64,000 nucleotides of DNA from Paraphotobacterium marinum (GCF_002216855.1 NZ_CP022355.1:930001-994000); one strand, 5' to 3'. Numbered from the stretch's first letter, positions 1 to 10,190 are shown. A program made the numbers and translations. The notes: generated by a model not told the origin, from the sequence alone.

Positions 1-1194
1 AGAGATACCCCCATTGTTACATTTATGAATAAGCTTGACCGTGACATTATTGACCCGCTGGAATTGTTAGATGATGTTGAAAATGAGTTAAATATTCACT
101 GTGTTCCAATTACTTGGCCAATTGGTTGTGGTAAAGAGTTTAGAGGGGTATATCATTTTTCTGAAAAAAGAATCTATCTATATGAATCCGGAAGGGGAAA
201 TAAATTACATGAGGTTCAATATATTGATGGAATTGATAACCCCAAACTAAAGGAGTTACTGGATGAACAACAAATATCAGACTTAAAAGAAGAGCTCGAA
301 TTGGTGCAAGGGGCAACGAATGAGTTTGATAGAGAAGACTTCTTAGCTGGAAAAATTACACCAGTTTTCTTTGGTACCGCATTGGGTAATTTTGGAGTTG
401 ACCAAATGTTGATGGGTTTAACCTCATGGGCACCAGCACCACAAGGAAGAGCAACTCTCAATAGGTTTGTTGGAAATGATGAAGAAAAATTAACTGGATT
501 CGTCTTCAAAATTCAGGCTAATATGGATCCAAAGCACAGAGACCGAATTGCTTTTATGCGTTTAGTTTCTGGTAAATACCAAAAGGGAATGAAGTTATAT
601 AATCCTCGTATTGAAAAAAAATTGACAATTTCTGATGCAGTGACATTTATGGCCGGTGAAAGAGAGAGAGCTGACTTTGCATACGCAGGAGATATTATAG
701 GATTACATAATCATGGAACTATTCAAATTGGTGATACTTTTACTGAAGGAGAAAATTTGAAATTTTCTGGTATTCCTAATTTTGCACCAGAGCTTTTTAA
801 AAGAATTAGATTAAAAGATCCGTTGAAACAAAAACAATTACTCAAAGGTTTAATTCAGCTATCAGAAGAGGGTGCAGTTCAACTATTTAGACCTTTACAA
901 AATAATGATTTAATTGTTGGTGCTGTTGGAGTACTTCAATTTGATGTAGTAGTAGCTCGATTAAAGTCAGAATATAAAGTTTCGGCAATCTATGAAGCTA
1001 TAAATATAACAACTGCCAGATGGGTTGAATGTAATGATAAAAAAGAATTAGAAAACTTTAAACGTAAAAATCAAAATAATCTTGCTTTAGATGGAGCTGA
1101 AAACTTGACATATATTGCCCCCTCTATGGTCAATTTAAATTTGGTTAAAGATAGATTTCCGTCTATTATTTTAAAATCTACTCGAGAACATTAA
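1..1194 (+). CDS. prfC: Peptide chain release factor 3 (5' end cut by window)
   Basis: RF3 is a translational GTPase that recycles RF1/RF2 from the ribosome after termination. The frame is open from base 1 and 397 codons are visible, so about 130 N-terminal residues (phosphate-binding loop and switch regions of the G domain) lie outside the window. The first residues contain the guanine-specificity motif NKLD, followed by RF3-typical blocks such as [35 protein letters not shown] and [12 protein letters not shown], ending in TREH. These match Escherichia coli RF3 closely and continuously. The tatD gene follows 29 bases later in the same direction. Confidence 0.97.
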   Translation, partial: RDTPIVTFMNKLDRDIIDPLELLDDVENELNIHCVPITWPIGCGKEFRGVYHFSEKRIYLYESGRGNKLHEVQYIDGIDNPKLKELLDEQQISDLKEELELVQGATNEFDREDFLAGKITPVFFGTALGNFGVDQMLMGLTSWAPAPQGRATLNRFVGNDEEKLTGFVFKIQANMDPKHRDRIAFMRLVSGKYQKGMKLYNPRIEKKLTISDAVTFMAGERERADFAYAGDIIGLHNHGTIQIGDTFTEGENLKFSGIPNFAPELFKRIRLKDPLKQKQLLKGLIQLSEEGAVQLFRPLQNNDLIVGAVGVLQFDVVVARLKSEYKVSAIYEAINITTARWVECNDKKELENFKRKNQNNLALDGAENLTYIAPSMVNLNLVKDRFPSIILKSTREH

Positions 1195-1223
1195 ATTGTG
1201 AAACATTCGAAAAGGCTTTATTT

Positions 1224-1990
1224 TTGTTAATAGATACCCACTGTCATTTTGATTTCAAGCCTTTCTCTTTAGATTATGAAAAATACTATCATAATCTAAA
1301 ATCAGAAGGAGTTAATAAAATTATAGTTCCTTCTGTAGGCCCATCTAATTGGGATACTGTTGTATATTTAAGCAATAGATTCCCTGGTATATTATTTCAA
1401 TTAGGCATTCATCCTTGTTACGTATCTTCTCTCAGTAAACAAGACCTAGAAACTTTTGAATATTACGTTAAAAAACATATATCTAATCCTAAATTTTTCG
1501 GCATAGGTGAGATTGGTCTAGATTTTTTCAAACAAACTAATAAAACGAAACAGATAGAGTTTTTAAATTTTCAATTACATATCGCAATAAAATATTCATT
1601 AAATATTGTTTTACACTCAAGAAAAGCACATAATGATTTAGTTCAGTTATTAAAACAAAAAAAACAAAAAATTTCTGGAATAATTCATGCATTTACCGGT
1701 AGCTTACACCAAGCCCAAGAATTTATTGATTTGGGTTTAAAAATTGGTGTCGGTGGAGTGATAACATATGAAAGGGCAAAAAAAACTAGAGAAACTATTA
1801 GTTCTATACCATTGAGTTCTATAGTTTTAGAAACAGATTCTCCATTTATGCCTATTTTTGGTGAGCAGGGTAAAGCAAATACTCCAGAGAACATAAAAAA
1901 ATCTTAGATGAAATTTGTCTTTTGCGGAATGAATCTAAAGAAGAAATAACTTCTCAAATATCAAAAAATACGTTAAGTCTTATTACTTAA
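1224..1990 (+). CDS. tatD: TatD-family metal-dependent deoxyribonuclease, frameshifted near the 3' end
   Basis: Predicted TIM-barrel hydrolase of the TatD/YjjV family. Metal-ligand motifs are visible: THCH at the N-terminus, GIGEIGLDF, LHSRKAH, HAFTG and ETDSPF. The start is a TTG with AAGG about 8 bases upstream. The frame closes at a TAG at 1905, but the other frame carries on with a family-typical tail (ILDEICLLRNESKEE) to a TAA at 1988-1990. The frames join if the A run at 1895-1901 (7 A) has 8 A, giving 255 residues, the family's usual size. I treat it as one gene with a one-base loss. YjjV/YcfH subfamily assignment is uncertain. Confidence 0.88.
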
Positions 1991-2005
1991 TATATAGGAA
2001 AAAAT

Positions 2006-2710
2006 ATGAGCACACCTCACATAAATGCAAACACTGATGATTTTTCTGATACTGTTGTTATGCCAGGAGATCCCTTGCGAGCAAAATATATTAGTGAACA
2101 TTACCTAACTAGAGCGAAACTAGTAACAAATGTGCGAAACATGTTAGGGTACACAGGACTTTATAAAGGAAAAAAAATCTCTGTAATGTCCTCAGGAATG
2201 GGGATTCCTTCCTGCTCAATATATGCAACAGAACTCATTAAATTTTATGGTGTAAAAAAAATTGTTAGGGTTGGCAGTTGTGGAGCAGTATCTGATAAAA
2301 TTAAAGTTAGAGATTTAATCTTAGCTCATTCTGTATCAACTGATTCCAAAGTGAATGAAATTAGATTAAATGGTTATCAATTTTCTCTTTCTAGTGACTT
2401 TGAATTAATGAATAAGTTGTTTATTCAAGCAAAGAATCATAAACTTGACCTTAAAGTAGGAAATGTTTTTACTACGGACTCTTTTTACAGTTTAGACAAT
2501 GATTTAATAAATTTGCTTCGTAAATATAATTTTTTAGCCGTCGAAATGGAAACCGCTGGGTTATTAGGCATCGCCCAAGAATACGATATACAAGCGGCTG
2601 CAATTTACACAGTATCAGATCATATTATTTCAAATGAGGCTATGTCTTCTGATGAGCGTGAAAGATCTTTTGATGAAATGATCAGGTTAACTTTAGACGC
2701 ATTAATTTAA
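2006..2710 (+). CDS. deoD: Purine nucleoside phosphorylase DeoD
   Basis: Cytoplasmic phosphorolysis of purine (deoxy)nucleosides to base and (deoxy)ribose-1-phosphate in purine salvage. At 234 residues it is close to the usual 235-239 of the hexameric bacterial type. Visible motifs are MPGDPLRAKYI (phosphate site), VGSCGA, EMETAGL (ribose contact) and SDH, whose Asp protonates the purine. The start ATG follows AGGAAAAA. It sits directly after tatD and before serB, as in enteric bacteria and vibrios, but deoC, deoA and deoB are not next to it here, so only the phosphorylase step is local. Confidence 0.97.
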   Translation: MSTPHINANTDDFSDTVVMPGDPLRAKYISEHYLTRAKLVTNVRNMLGYTGLYKGKKISVMSSGMGIPSCSIYATELIKFYGVKKIVRVGSCGAVSDKIKVRDLILAHSVSTDSKVNEIRLNGYQFSLSSDFELMNKLFIQAKNHKLDLKVGNVFTTDSFYSLDNDLINLLRKYNFLAVEMETAGLLGIAQEYDIQAAAIYTVSDHIISNEAMSSDERERSFDEMIRLTLDALI

Positions 2711-2762
2711 TTCCATTTATTTAATTGATATTATTCATTGATGATTTTTGAGGGTAAGTGAT

Positions 2763-3719
2763 ATGAGTTTTTTCAAAATACGAAATGATTTAATGAAAAG
2801 CTTCAAAATTGAAGAAAATAAAATTAGACTTCCAAGTCAGGATGACACATGCTTTATAATTTACTCTAAGTTGGAATTTGAATTATCCATTATTAAATTT
2901 ATTTCTCATAATAATATGGAAAATTACCTGAATGGAGTTTGGTTAGTTAAAAACATGTTAGTTTTCTTTTTTCATGGTAATTTAACTACTCAGCAAAAAA
3001 GTCAATTATTTGAGCTCCAACTTGATTATTTTATTTATAAAGATTCAAATGATATAGCTATGCCCCAATTATTAGCCCTTGATATGGACTCAACAGCTAT
3101 AAAAACTGAATGTATTGATGAGATAGCTTATTTATTCAATAAAAAAGATGAAATCTCTTTGATAACTAAGGAGGCTATGGAAGGACAAATAAATTTTGAT
3201 GTAAGTTTAAATAAACGTCTTAAAGCTCTAAAAGGTTTTCCTATTCAAATTATTGAAAAAATGAAACATGATGTAACAATAGACGATGGCTTGTTAGATC
3301 TTGTTAAGTTTTGTAATGAGTTTAATTGTAACATTGGTTTAATTTCTGGAGGTTTCACTGATATTGCTGATCATCTTAAAGAAACTTTAAAATTAAATTT
3401 TTCTTATGCTAACACTCTTAACTTTGAGCGTGGAAAGTTTACTGGAAATATTGATGGACGAATTGTCAATGCTGAGATGAAAAGAGAGATTTTTTTGAAA
3501 TTACGTGATGAATTTCAAATTAATCAAAATAATGTAGCAGCTGTTGGAGATGGAGCTAACGATATACCAATGCTCATGTCTGCTAATTTAGGTATAGCGT
3601 ATAAAGCAAAAAAAATTGTGAATGAATCTGTTAACAACAGTATAAATTTTAACTCTCTAGTGGGTTTGATTTGCATCTTTTCTGTTGGCAAAGTTATTGA
3701 CAATACGAAAAAATTTTAA
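2763..3719 (+). CDS. serB: Phosphoserine phosphatase SerB
   Basis: Final step of serine biosynthesis, phosphoserine to serine. HAD-superfamily enzyme of 318 residues (E. coli 322). The catalytic motif DMDSTAI with its nucleophilic Asp is near residue 105, preceded by a poorly conserved N-terminal domain. Further HAD motifs are LISGGFTD and VGDGANDIPMLM. I chose the ATG at 2763 because GAGG lies 9 bases upstream; an upstream in-frame TTG at 2748 lacks such a site. It lies between deoD and radA, the conserved gammaproteobacterial neighbourhood. Confidence 0.96.
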   Translation: MSFFKIRNDLMKSFKIEENKIRLPSQDDTCFIIYSKLEFELSIIKFISHNNMENYLNGVWLVKNMLVFFFHGNLTTQQKSQLFELQLDYFIYKDSNDIAMPQLLALDMDSTAIKTECIDEIAYLFNKKDEISLITKEAMEGQINFDVSLNKRLKALKGFPIQIIEKMKHDVTIDDGLLDLVKFCNEFNCNIGLISGGFTDIADHLKETLKLNFSYANTLNFERGKFTGNIDGRIVNAEMKREIFLKLRDEFQINQNNVAAVGDGANDIPMLMSANLGIAYKAKKIVNESVNNSINFNSLVGLICIFSVGKVIDNTKKF

Positions 3720-3765
3720 ATAGGTAATCGTTTATTTCGGTAAATTTTAATATTAAGAAAATAAA

Positions 3766-5154
3766 ATGGCAGTAAATAAAGTAAAAAAAGTATTTGGTTG
3801 CTCTGAGTGCGGAACAGAGTTTCCAAGGTGGCAAGGACAATGTTCTGGATGTAAAGCATGGAACTCAATTAGTGAGCTTAGAGTTAGTTCTTCACCTCAA
3901 GTAACTAGAAATGATAAGTTATCTGGTTTTTCGGGAATGCTTGAATCTAAAATACGCAAATTATCTGAAATTGAAATAGAGGAATTACCCAGATTGGATT
4001 CATCTTTTGATGAACTCAATAGAGTTTTAGGCGGAGGCTTTGTTGCTGGATCAGCAGTATTGATAGGAGGAAATCCTGGTGCAGGGAAAAGTACTTTACT
4101 TCTGCAGGTAGCATGTAATTTATCATTAAATGAAACGATATTATATGTAACCGGAGAAGAATCTCTTCAACAAGTTGCCATGAGAGCAGATCGACTTAAT
4201 CTACCTAAAAAAAAATTGAATATCCTTTCTGAAACAAGTATCAACAAAATATGTGATATTAGCAATCAATTAAGACCGAAATTAATTATCATAGATTCTA
4301 TACAAGTTATGTATTTAGATGATTTAACTTCTTCTCCCGGAAGCATATCTCAAGTTAGAGAGTCTGCATCAGCTTTAACTCAATATGCAAAAAAAAATAA
4401 TGTCATTATAATTATGGTGGGACACGTAACTAAGGATGGCTCTATTGCAGGGCCTAAGGTATTAGAGCATTGTATTGATGCGTCAATAATGCTAGATATA
4501 TCCGACGATTCTCGTTTTAGAATCTTAAGAAGCCACAAAAATAGATTTGGAGCAATCAATGAATTAGGAATATTTGCAATGACTGAAAAGGGAATGAAAG
4601 AAGTCAGAAACCCGTCAGCAATATTCTTAACAAATAAAAATAATAATACTGAAGGAAGTGTTATTTCAGTTCTATGGGAAGGGACACGCTCTTTACTAAT
4701 AGAATTACAAGCACTAGTAGATACTTCAGCTTCTTCTATTCCTAAAAGAATATCTGTTGGATTGGATCAAAATAGACTCAATTTAATGATTGCTATTTTA
4801 CATAAGCATGGAAATATACAAATTTATGATCAAGATGTTTATGTTAATGTTGTTGGAGGAGTTAAAGTAAGTGAAACCAGCATTGACCTCTGTTTAATTC
4901 TGGCCTTAGTTTCAAGTTTAAAAAATAAATCATTACCAGAAAATTTAGTGGTCTTTGGGGAAGTGGGTTTGGGTGGTGAAATAAGACCTGTTTCATATGG
5001 ACAAGAAAGAGTTCGTGAAGCTTTTAAGCATGGATTTGATATAGCCATGATGCCCAAAGCCAATCTTCAGAAAAATAAGCCAGATGGCTTGAAAATCATT
5101 TATGTAGATAAAATAGAAGATGCTTTAAGTAAATTGATTGATATTATTAGCTAA
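3766..5154 (+). CDS. radA: DNA repair protein RadA
   Basis: RecA-like ATPase that promotes branch migration during homologous recombination. It has 462 residues (E. coli 460). Domain order: N-terminal four-Cys zinc finger (CSECGTEF...CSGCKAW, residues 11-32), RecA-like core with Walker A GGNPGAGKST near residue 103, the RadA-specific KNRFGA motif near residue 258, and a C-terminal Lon-like domain with VNVVGG and FGEVGLGGEIRPV. No truncation or missing key residue was seen. It ends at the 358-base gene-free stretch before ettA. Confidence 0.98.
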   Translation: MAVNKVKKVFGCSECGTEFPRWQGQCSGCKAWNSISELRVSSSPQVTRNDKLSGFSGMLESKIRKLSEIEIEELPRLDSSFDELNRVLGGGFVAGSAVLIGGNPGAGKSTLLLQVACNLSLNETILYVTGEESLQQVAMRADRLNLPKKKLNILSETSINKICDISNQLRPKLIIIDSIQVMYLDDLTSSPGSISQVRESASALTQYAKKNNVIIIMVGHVTKDGSIAGPKVLEHCIDASIMLDISDDSRFRILRSHKNRFGAINELGIFAMTEKGMKEVRNPSAIFLTNKNNNTEGSVISVLWEGTRSLLIELQALVDTSASSIPKRISVGLDQNRLNLMIAILHKHGNIQIYDQDVYVNVVGGVKVSETSIDLCLILALVSSLKNKSLPENLVVFGEVGLGGEIRPVSYGQERVREAFKHGFDIAMMPKANLQKNKPDGLKIIYVDKIEDALSKLIDIIS

Positions 5155-5512
5155 AAATTTTGTTCAACATAAGTAATTATGGATGTATATGTCTAATGCG
5201 TAAAAAATAATTCAATTTTTTACGACAAGAAATATACTCTCAAATCTATAAACTGTAAGCCATTTTTATTTAAAATTTCATTATTTGTTTGATCGTAATT
5301 TTTGAGAACATAAATTTTTCATCCTTATCGTTTGGTATGAACCAATTAGTAGAGATATGTTAGAGAATTTTTCCTAACTATATTTTTGAGCTTATTTGCT
5401 TATTTTATTAGTAATTAAATGGAGGTGCATAGTAACATTACAACCTAAATTTAATTACTAAAATTTTTTTACATAGTCTTAATGACTCATTTAAATATGA
5501 GTTGCTAATAGA
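5155..5512. other. Gene-free stretch between convergent radA and ettA
   Basis: No convincing reading frame. In E. coli nadR lies between radA and ettA; I could not recognise any NadR remnant. A 13-base inverted repeat (5408-5420 with 5449-5461) is followed by a T7 run ending at 5470, and a short palindrome ACTCAT/ATGAGT lies at 5485-5502, next to the end of ettA. The stretch probably mainly holds the two transcription ends. Confidence 0.5.
5408..5470 (+). terminator. Possible terminator downstream of radA
   Basis: Inverted repeat of 13 bases (TTAGTAATTAAAT with its complement), loop of 28 bases, followed by AA and seven T. The stem is entirely AT-rich with one G-C pair, so stability is low and the call is tentative. 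It lies about 250 bases after the radA stop. Confidence 0.35.
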
Positions 5513-7183
5513 TTAAGCTTTACTGATTTTTTTATACTTAATTCGATGGGGATCACACACATCAGTTCCGTGTTCTTTCTTCATCCATTCACTATACTCC
5601 TGGTAATTTCCCTCATAAAAATTGACTTTCCCTTCATCTCTGTAATCTAGAATATGTGTTGCAATTCGGTCTAAAAACCAACGGTCATGAGATATGACTA
5701 ATGCGCATCCTGGAAAATTTAAAAGTGCGTCTTCAAGAGATCTTAATGTCTCGACATCTAAATCATTTGTTGGTTCATCTAATAATAAAACATTACCACC
5801 AGACTTTAAAAGTTTTGCTAAGTGTACTCGATTACGCTCACCACCAGACAAATTATTTATCAACTTTTGTTGATCGCTCCCTTTAAAGTTAAATTTAGAT
5901 ACATACGCACGAGCAGGTATTTCATAATTATTTATTTTAATAATATCATGGTTATCAGAAATTTCTTGGTATATAGTAGCATCACCATTCATAGAATCCC
6001 TAAATTGACTTACAGCAGAAATTTTGACTGTTTTACCTATAATAATATCGCCAGAATCTGGCTTTTCTTGTCCTTGAATGAGTTTAAACAGGGTGGATTT
6101 TCCTGCACCATTAGGCCCAGTTATGCCAATAATAGCTCCTTTGGGCATTGAAAAGCTTAAGTTATCAATAAGCAATTTTTCGCCAAATGATTTATTAACA
6201 TTTTTTAATTCTATTACTTGATCGCCTAACCTTTCTCCCAAAGGAATATATAATTCATTAGTTTCATTTCGTTTTTGAAAAGATGTAGAGCTTAATTCTT
6301 CATACCGGTTTAGTCTTGCTTTTGATTTAGACTGTCTACCTTTTGGATTTTGTCGAACCCATTCTAGCTCTTGTGCTAAACTTTTTTTTAGTTTTAACTC
6401 TTGATTTTTTTCATTTTCCAGTCGGTTATTCTTTTGCTCTAGCCATGATGTGTAATTTCCTTCCCAAGGAATACCATGTCCTCTGTCTAACTCAAGAATC
6501 CAGTTAGCAGCATTATCTAGAAAGTAACGATCGTGAGTAATAGCGACAACAGTACCGTTGTAGTCGACTAAAAATTTTTCTAACCATGCTACTGATTCAG
6601 CATCAAGGTGGTTAGTTGGCTCATCTAGTAGTAACATCTCAGGTTTCTCTAGGAGTAACCTACACAATGCGACTCGTCTTTTTTCACCACCCGATAAAAC
6701 TTTAATTTTTTCACTCCAATCAGGTAATCTTAAAGCATCAGCAGCTCTTTCTAATATATTGTCAATGTTATGACCATCGTGGGTGGCTATAATATTCTCA
6801 AGCTTTGCTTGTTTTGCAGCAAGCTCATCAAAGTCAGCATTTTCATCAGCATATGCAGCATAAACTAAATCTAATTCCTTCAATGCATTTTTAACTTCAA
6901 ATACAGCTTCCTCTACAACTTCTCTGACAGTTTTACTCTCATCAAAAGTTGGCTCTTGGGGTAAATAGCCAATTTTAAGATCTTTTTGTGGAAAGGCTTC
7001 CCCTTGAAAATCTTTATCTATTCCAGCCATAATTCTTAACAAAGATGATTTACCAGAACCATTTAACCCAAGGACGCCTATTTTTGCACCAGGAAAAAAA
7101 CTTAATGAGATATCTTTAAGAATCTCCTTTTTGGGGTCAACTATTTTGTTAACTCGTGACATTGTATAAACATAATCAGACAT
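5513..7183 (-). CDS. ettA: Energy-dependent translational throttle protein EttA (ABC-F)
   Basis: Cytoplasmic ABC-F ATPase that binds the ribosomal E site and gates the first elongation steps according to ATP/ADP. It has 556 residues against 555 in E. coli. Two ABC domains are complete: Walker A GLNGSGKSS with signature LSGGEKRR, and Walker A GPNGAGKST with signature LSGGERNR; both are followed by LLLDEPTN. An arm insertion sits in the first domain and a basic linker with GRQSKSKARL separates the two. No membrane domain, as expected. Divergent from slt. Confidence 0.97.
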   Translation of the reverse strand: MSDYVYTMSRVNKIVDPKKEILKDISLSFFPGAKIGVLGLNGSGKSSLLRIMAGIDKDFQGEAFPQKDLKIGYLPQEPTFDESKTVREVVEEAVFEVKNALKELDLVYAAYADENADFDELAAKQAKLENIIATHDGHNIDNILERAADALRLPDWSEKIKVLSGGEKRRVALCRLLLEKPEMLLLDEPTNHLDAESVAWLEKFLVDYNGTVVAITHDRYFLDNAANWILELDRGHGIPWEGNYTSWLEQKNNRLENEKNQELKLKKSLAQELEWVRQNPKGRQSKSKARLNRYEELSSTSFQKRNETNELYIPLGERLGDQVIELKNVNKSFGEKLLIDNLSFSMPKGAIIGITGPNGAGKSTLFKLIQGQEKPDSGDIIIGKTVKISAVSQFRDSMNGDATIYQEISDNHDIIKINNYEIPARAYVSKFNFKGSDQQKLINNLSGGERNRVHLAKLLKSGGNVLLLDEPTNDLDVETLRSLEDALLNFPGCALVISHDRWFLDRIATHILDYRDEGKVNFYEGNYQEYSEWMKKEHGTDVCDPHRIKYKKISKA

Positions 7184-7285
7184 AATGATTGATTTCTCTT
7201 GCTAAAAAAAATATCATTTTAACTTATATAGATTAATATTAAAAATGAATACAGTATTTATTTCAATTAAACAGGGAGCTCGTTT

Positions 7286-9232
7286 ATGAATATCAAAAAA
7301 TATTTCATACTTTATCCTTTTATTTTTATTCCGTGTTTATTAACATGTTTGTCAATTAATGCTAACGAGAATGAATCTTCTGAAAGGGTAGATTATTTAA
7401 GAGCTCAAAAATATCTTTTGAATGGAGATATTGGCTCCTTTAATAAGATATACAGAAAGCTTAATCAAAGTAAATATCCGCTCACACCTTACTTAAGATA
7501 TCAACATATCAAACAAAATTTTTCAAAATATAGTGTGAACCAAATTTTGAATTTTTCTCGTAGCCATAATAATTACGCGTTTTCAAATCCCATAAAAGAT
7601 GAATATGCTCTTTATTTAATTGCAAATAGTAAATGGTCTGATTATCTGAAGGTTCAGAATTATAAACCTAAAAGTTTAAGATTTAAATGTGATTATTATT
7701 ATAGTCAGTTAAAAGTTGGGAACCAGAGTCTAGCATGGTCTGGTGCAAAAGAAATTTGGTCAGGTTACAAGCAATTCCCCAAAAATTGCAAAAAATTAAT
7801 TTCAGCTTGGAAAAACACAAACAAAATTACAGATAAAGATAAACTATCGAGATTATTATTTTTATTTAAAAGCAACGGCTCCTTAAATGAAATAACGCGA
7901 TTGAGTGATTCGATTAAAGACCTAAAAAGTAAGCAACTAGCTAGACAGATAGTCGATTTGTATAAAAATCCCAACTTAGTGACTAAGTTTGCTAAAAAAA
8001 ACCTTGTAGATAACTATAATCAAAAAATTGTTACAGAAGCTTATAAACGTTTAGTTAGAACAAATATTAATTTAGCTGTGAAATCCCTAAATAGTATAAA
8101 ATTATCACAAAATCTTCCTGCATATTCTTTCCAGTATTTAAAAGATTATACTGCTCAAAAATTAATGAATTACGACAATTTTTCTAATAATAAGTGGCGA
8201 GATAATGTTATTAGAAACTCAGAGGATGAAGCGCTCATAGCAACTCGAATTAGAATGGAAATGAGAGAGGCTAAGTGGAAATCTGCTGAATATTGGTACA
8301 ACTTTTTGCCTACTAAATCAAAAAAATCACTAGAGTGGAGATTTTGGCATGCTAGATTTACAGAAAAATTAGGCAATAAAAAAGAAGGCAGGCGTTTATT
8401 AAATCAAATTGTTGGTAAAAGGGACTTTTATAGTGCAGCTGCAGCAACTATATTAGAAAAAAATATTTCATTTCCTGTTCCAAAATTAAGATTCAATAAA
8501 ACTGTAATTAATAAGTATAAAACGGAGCTATCCATTGTAGGTGAATTAATAGCAATTAATCAAATTGATTATGCAATTAAAGAATGGAATTTTCTTTTAA
8601 ATAAAACAAATCGTAAAGAACATGAAACTCTATCATTATATGCACATAAGCATCATTGGAATTATCTAACAGTACTAGCCACAATCCATGGTAAATTCTT
8701 TGATTATATAGACACGAGATTTCCATTGGCTCATAAATGGTGGTTCCAATTTTATAGTAAAAAATATGGCGTTGATGAATCTATATTATATGCTCTATCA
8801 AGACAAGAGAGTGCATTTAATACAACAGCTAAATCGCATGCAGGTGCTAGAGGGTTAATGCAATTAATGCCAGCAACAGCATATGAAACAGCCAAAGAAA
8901 TAAATTTACCCTATGCAGGGCTTTCTTCTCTTTATATTCCACAAGTTAATATAGAGTTGGGGACAGCATATTTATCGATGATGTTAGATAAGTACAATGG
9001 CAATAGAATACTTGCATTTGCATCATATAATGCTGGACCACATCGCGTGACTAAATGGTTAAAAGAATCTCGAGGTCGTTTAGATGTATATGATTTTATT
9101 CAATGCATACCATTCAAGGAAACAAGGGGCTATGTTAAAAATATTTTAATGTATGATATCTACTACAAAACTATTTTAAATGAATCCAACATTAGACTAC
9201 TGGATAATAATGAATTAGCTAGAATATATTGA
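7286..9232 (+). CDS. slt: Soluble lytic murein transglycosylase Slt70
   Basis: Periplasmic enzyme that cleaves peptidoglycan between MurNAc and GlcNAc, forming 1,6-anhydro ends. It has 648 residues (E. coli Slt 645). The N-terminus is a Sec signal peptide with hydrophobic core FILYPFIFIPCLLTCLS and a likely cut near SINA. A long alpha-helical superhelix follows. The C-terminal goose-type lysozyme domain has the catalytic Glu in LSRQESAFN (around residue 511), then ARGLMQLMPATA and ASYNAGPHRV. GGGAGC-like Shine-Dalgarno (AGGGAGC) precedes the ATG. trpR follows 58 bases later. Confidence 0.96.
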   Translation: MNIKKYFILYPFIFIPCLLTCLSINANENESSERVDYLRAQKYLLNGDIGSFNKIYRKLNQSKYPLTPYLRYQHIKQNFSKYSVNQILNFSRSHNNYAFSNPIKDEYALYLIANSKWSDYLKVQNYKPKSLRFKCDYYYSQLKVGNQSLAWSGAKEIWSGYKQFPKNCKKLISAWKNTNKITDKDKLSRLLFLFKSNGSLNEITRLSDSIKDLKSKQLARQIVDLYKNPNLVTKFAKKNLVDNYNQKIVTEAYKRLVRTNINLAVKSLNSIKLSQNLPAYSFQYLKDYTAQKLMNYDNFSNNKWRDNVIRNSEDEALIATRIRMEMREAKWKSAEYWYNFLPTKSKKSLEWRFWHARFTEKLGNKKEGRRLLNQIVGKRDFYSAAAATILEKNISFPVPKLRFNKTVINKYKTELSIVGELIAINQIDYAIKEWNFLLNKTNRKEHETLSLYAHKHHWNYLTVLATIHGKFFDYIDTRFPLAHKWWFQFYSKKYGVDESILYALSRQESAFNTTAKSHAGARGLMQLMPATAYETAKEINLPYAGLSSLYIPQVNIELGTAYLSMMLDKYNGNRILAFASYNAGPHRVTKWLKESRGRLDVYDFIQCIPFKETRGYVKNILMYDIYYKTILNESNIRLLDNNELARIY

Positions 9233-9290
9233 ATAAGGTATATATATTTAATAAACTAAGATTATATTAAAACTTAAGGTGAAAATTTAA

Positions 9291-9596
9291 ATGGAAGACG
9301 TGATTGCAAAATTTAAGAGCTGGGATGATGTTCTGGCTTTGATAGAATTTGCTTTTAAAAATAATGAGCATGACTTGTTGTTAAATATTCTGTTAACTGA
9401 AGATGAACGACTTGCTTTGACATCACGTGCAAATATTTTAGATTTACTATTAAATTCTGAGATGAGTCAACGTAATATAAGTAAATTATTAGGTGTAGGA
9501 GTTGCCACAATTACACGCGGTTCAAACGAACTTAAACGGACTGATGAACAAACAAAAAAAACTATTCAAAAGTTAATAACTTCTACGATAAATTAG
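9291..9596 (+). CDS. trpR: Trp operon repressor TrpR
   Basis: Tryptophan-activated DNA-binding repressor. It has 101 residues (E. coli 108), all helical. The helix-turn-helix segment is nearly intact: MSQRNISKLLGVGVATITRG, then SNELKR. The N-terminal dimerisation helices and the LTEDERLAL block are recognisable. The slt-trpR adjacency is conserved in enterics and vibrios. A probable target in this window is the operator-like site before trpE (24575-24592). I saw no comparable site directly upstream of trpR itself. Confidence 0.95.
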   Translation: MEDVIAKFKSWDDVLALIEFAFKNNEHDLLLNILLTEDERLALTSRANILDLLLNSEMSQRNISKLLGVGVATITRGSNELKRTDEQTKKTIQKLITSTIN

Positions 9597-9606
9597 AAAA
9601 GTTAGT

Positions 9607-9643
9607 GTTTATCTTCATCCCCTTAAATGGGTTGAAGATAAAC
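9607..9643. terminator. Hairpin between convergent trpR and the lipoprotein gene
   Basis: Long stem GTTTATCTTCA plus CCC paired with GGG plus TGAAGATAAAC around a short loop, located just after trpR and before the stop of the opposing gene. There is no long T run on either side, though the minus strand has TTTT a few bases on. It probably serves as a transcription end for both genes. Confidence 0.6.
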
Positions 9644-9659
9644 CATGGAATTATATAAT

Positions 9660-10190
9660 CTAATTTTGATTTAAAACTTCGTATATTTTGGGGTCATTAA
9701 GGGCTTTATTTAAACACTTATCAAAGATTGTGTTGATATAAGTATTTTTGTCTGAAATACTTGGTTCAGTGATGGTATTATAAGTATTCTTATAAATATA
9801 TTTATTCTTATAGTTTGTCTTCGCTGTTTGAACATCAACTGAAATCTCACAGATTAAATTACTTTCGACTGTTACTGTTTCTTGTTTTTGATTGAAGCCT
9901 AGTTGTAATATATTTAAAGATAAAGTATTCAACTTATTATTTTTTTGTTCAGAACTTATATTTAATCGATAAGCATTAGCAACTGTATTGTAAGTTTCTT
10001 TTTTTAGGTCATTACCAAAATTCACATAGCTTTTATTCCTTTCACGCAAATCATTTACATCTAAATTAATGTTAGATTTGATGATAATAGACTTATTTAA
10101 CGTTAATTTCGGCTCTATATTTACAGTAGTTGTTTTTTTCGCACAACCTATCATTGTAAAAATGGATAGGATTAAAATTATTTTTTTCAT
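9660..10190 (-). CDS. YajG-like lipoprotein
   Basis: A 176-residue predicted lipoprotein. The N-terminus MKKIILILSIFTMIGCAKK is a lipoprotein signal with lipobox MIGC, so Cys16 would be acylated. The following TTTVNIEPKLTL and the overall pattern (alternating beta-like segments, a DVN.LRERNKSYV stretch, C-terminal NDPKIYEVLNQN) resemble the YajG family of outer-membrane-associated lipoproteins (about 190 residues in E. coli, ending similarly in SIHEFIKQN). The function of that family is not well defined. The resemblance is moderate and the name is left off the symbol field. It stands alone between trpR and the end of the nuo operon. Confidence 0.65.
   Translation of the reverse strand: MKKIILILSIFTMIGCAKKTTTVNIEPKLTLNKSIIIKSNINLDVNDLRERNKSYVNFGNDLKKETYNTVANAYRLNISSEQKNNKLNTLSLNILQLGFNQKQETVTVESNLICEISVDVQTAKTNYKNKYIYKNTYNTITEPSISDKNTYINTIFDKCLNKALNDPKIYEVLNQN

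Noticed and set aside
5701-6151. Reading frames of 61 and 109 codons on the strand opposite ettA
   Set aside because: They lie wholly inside the conserved ettA gene, have no ribosome site and encode low-complexity AT-driven sequence.
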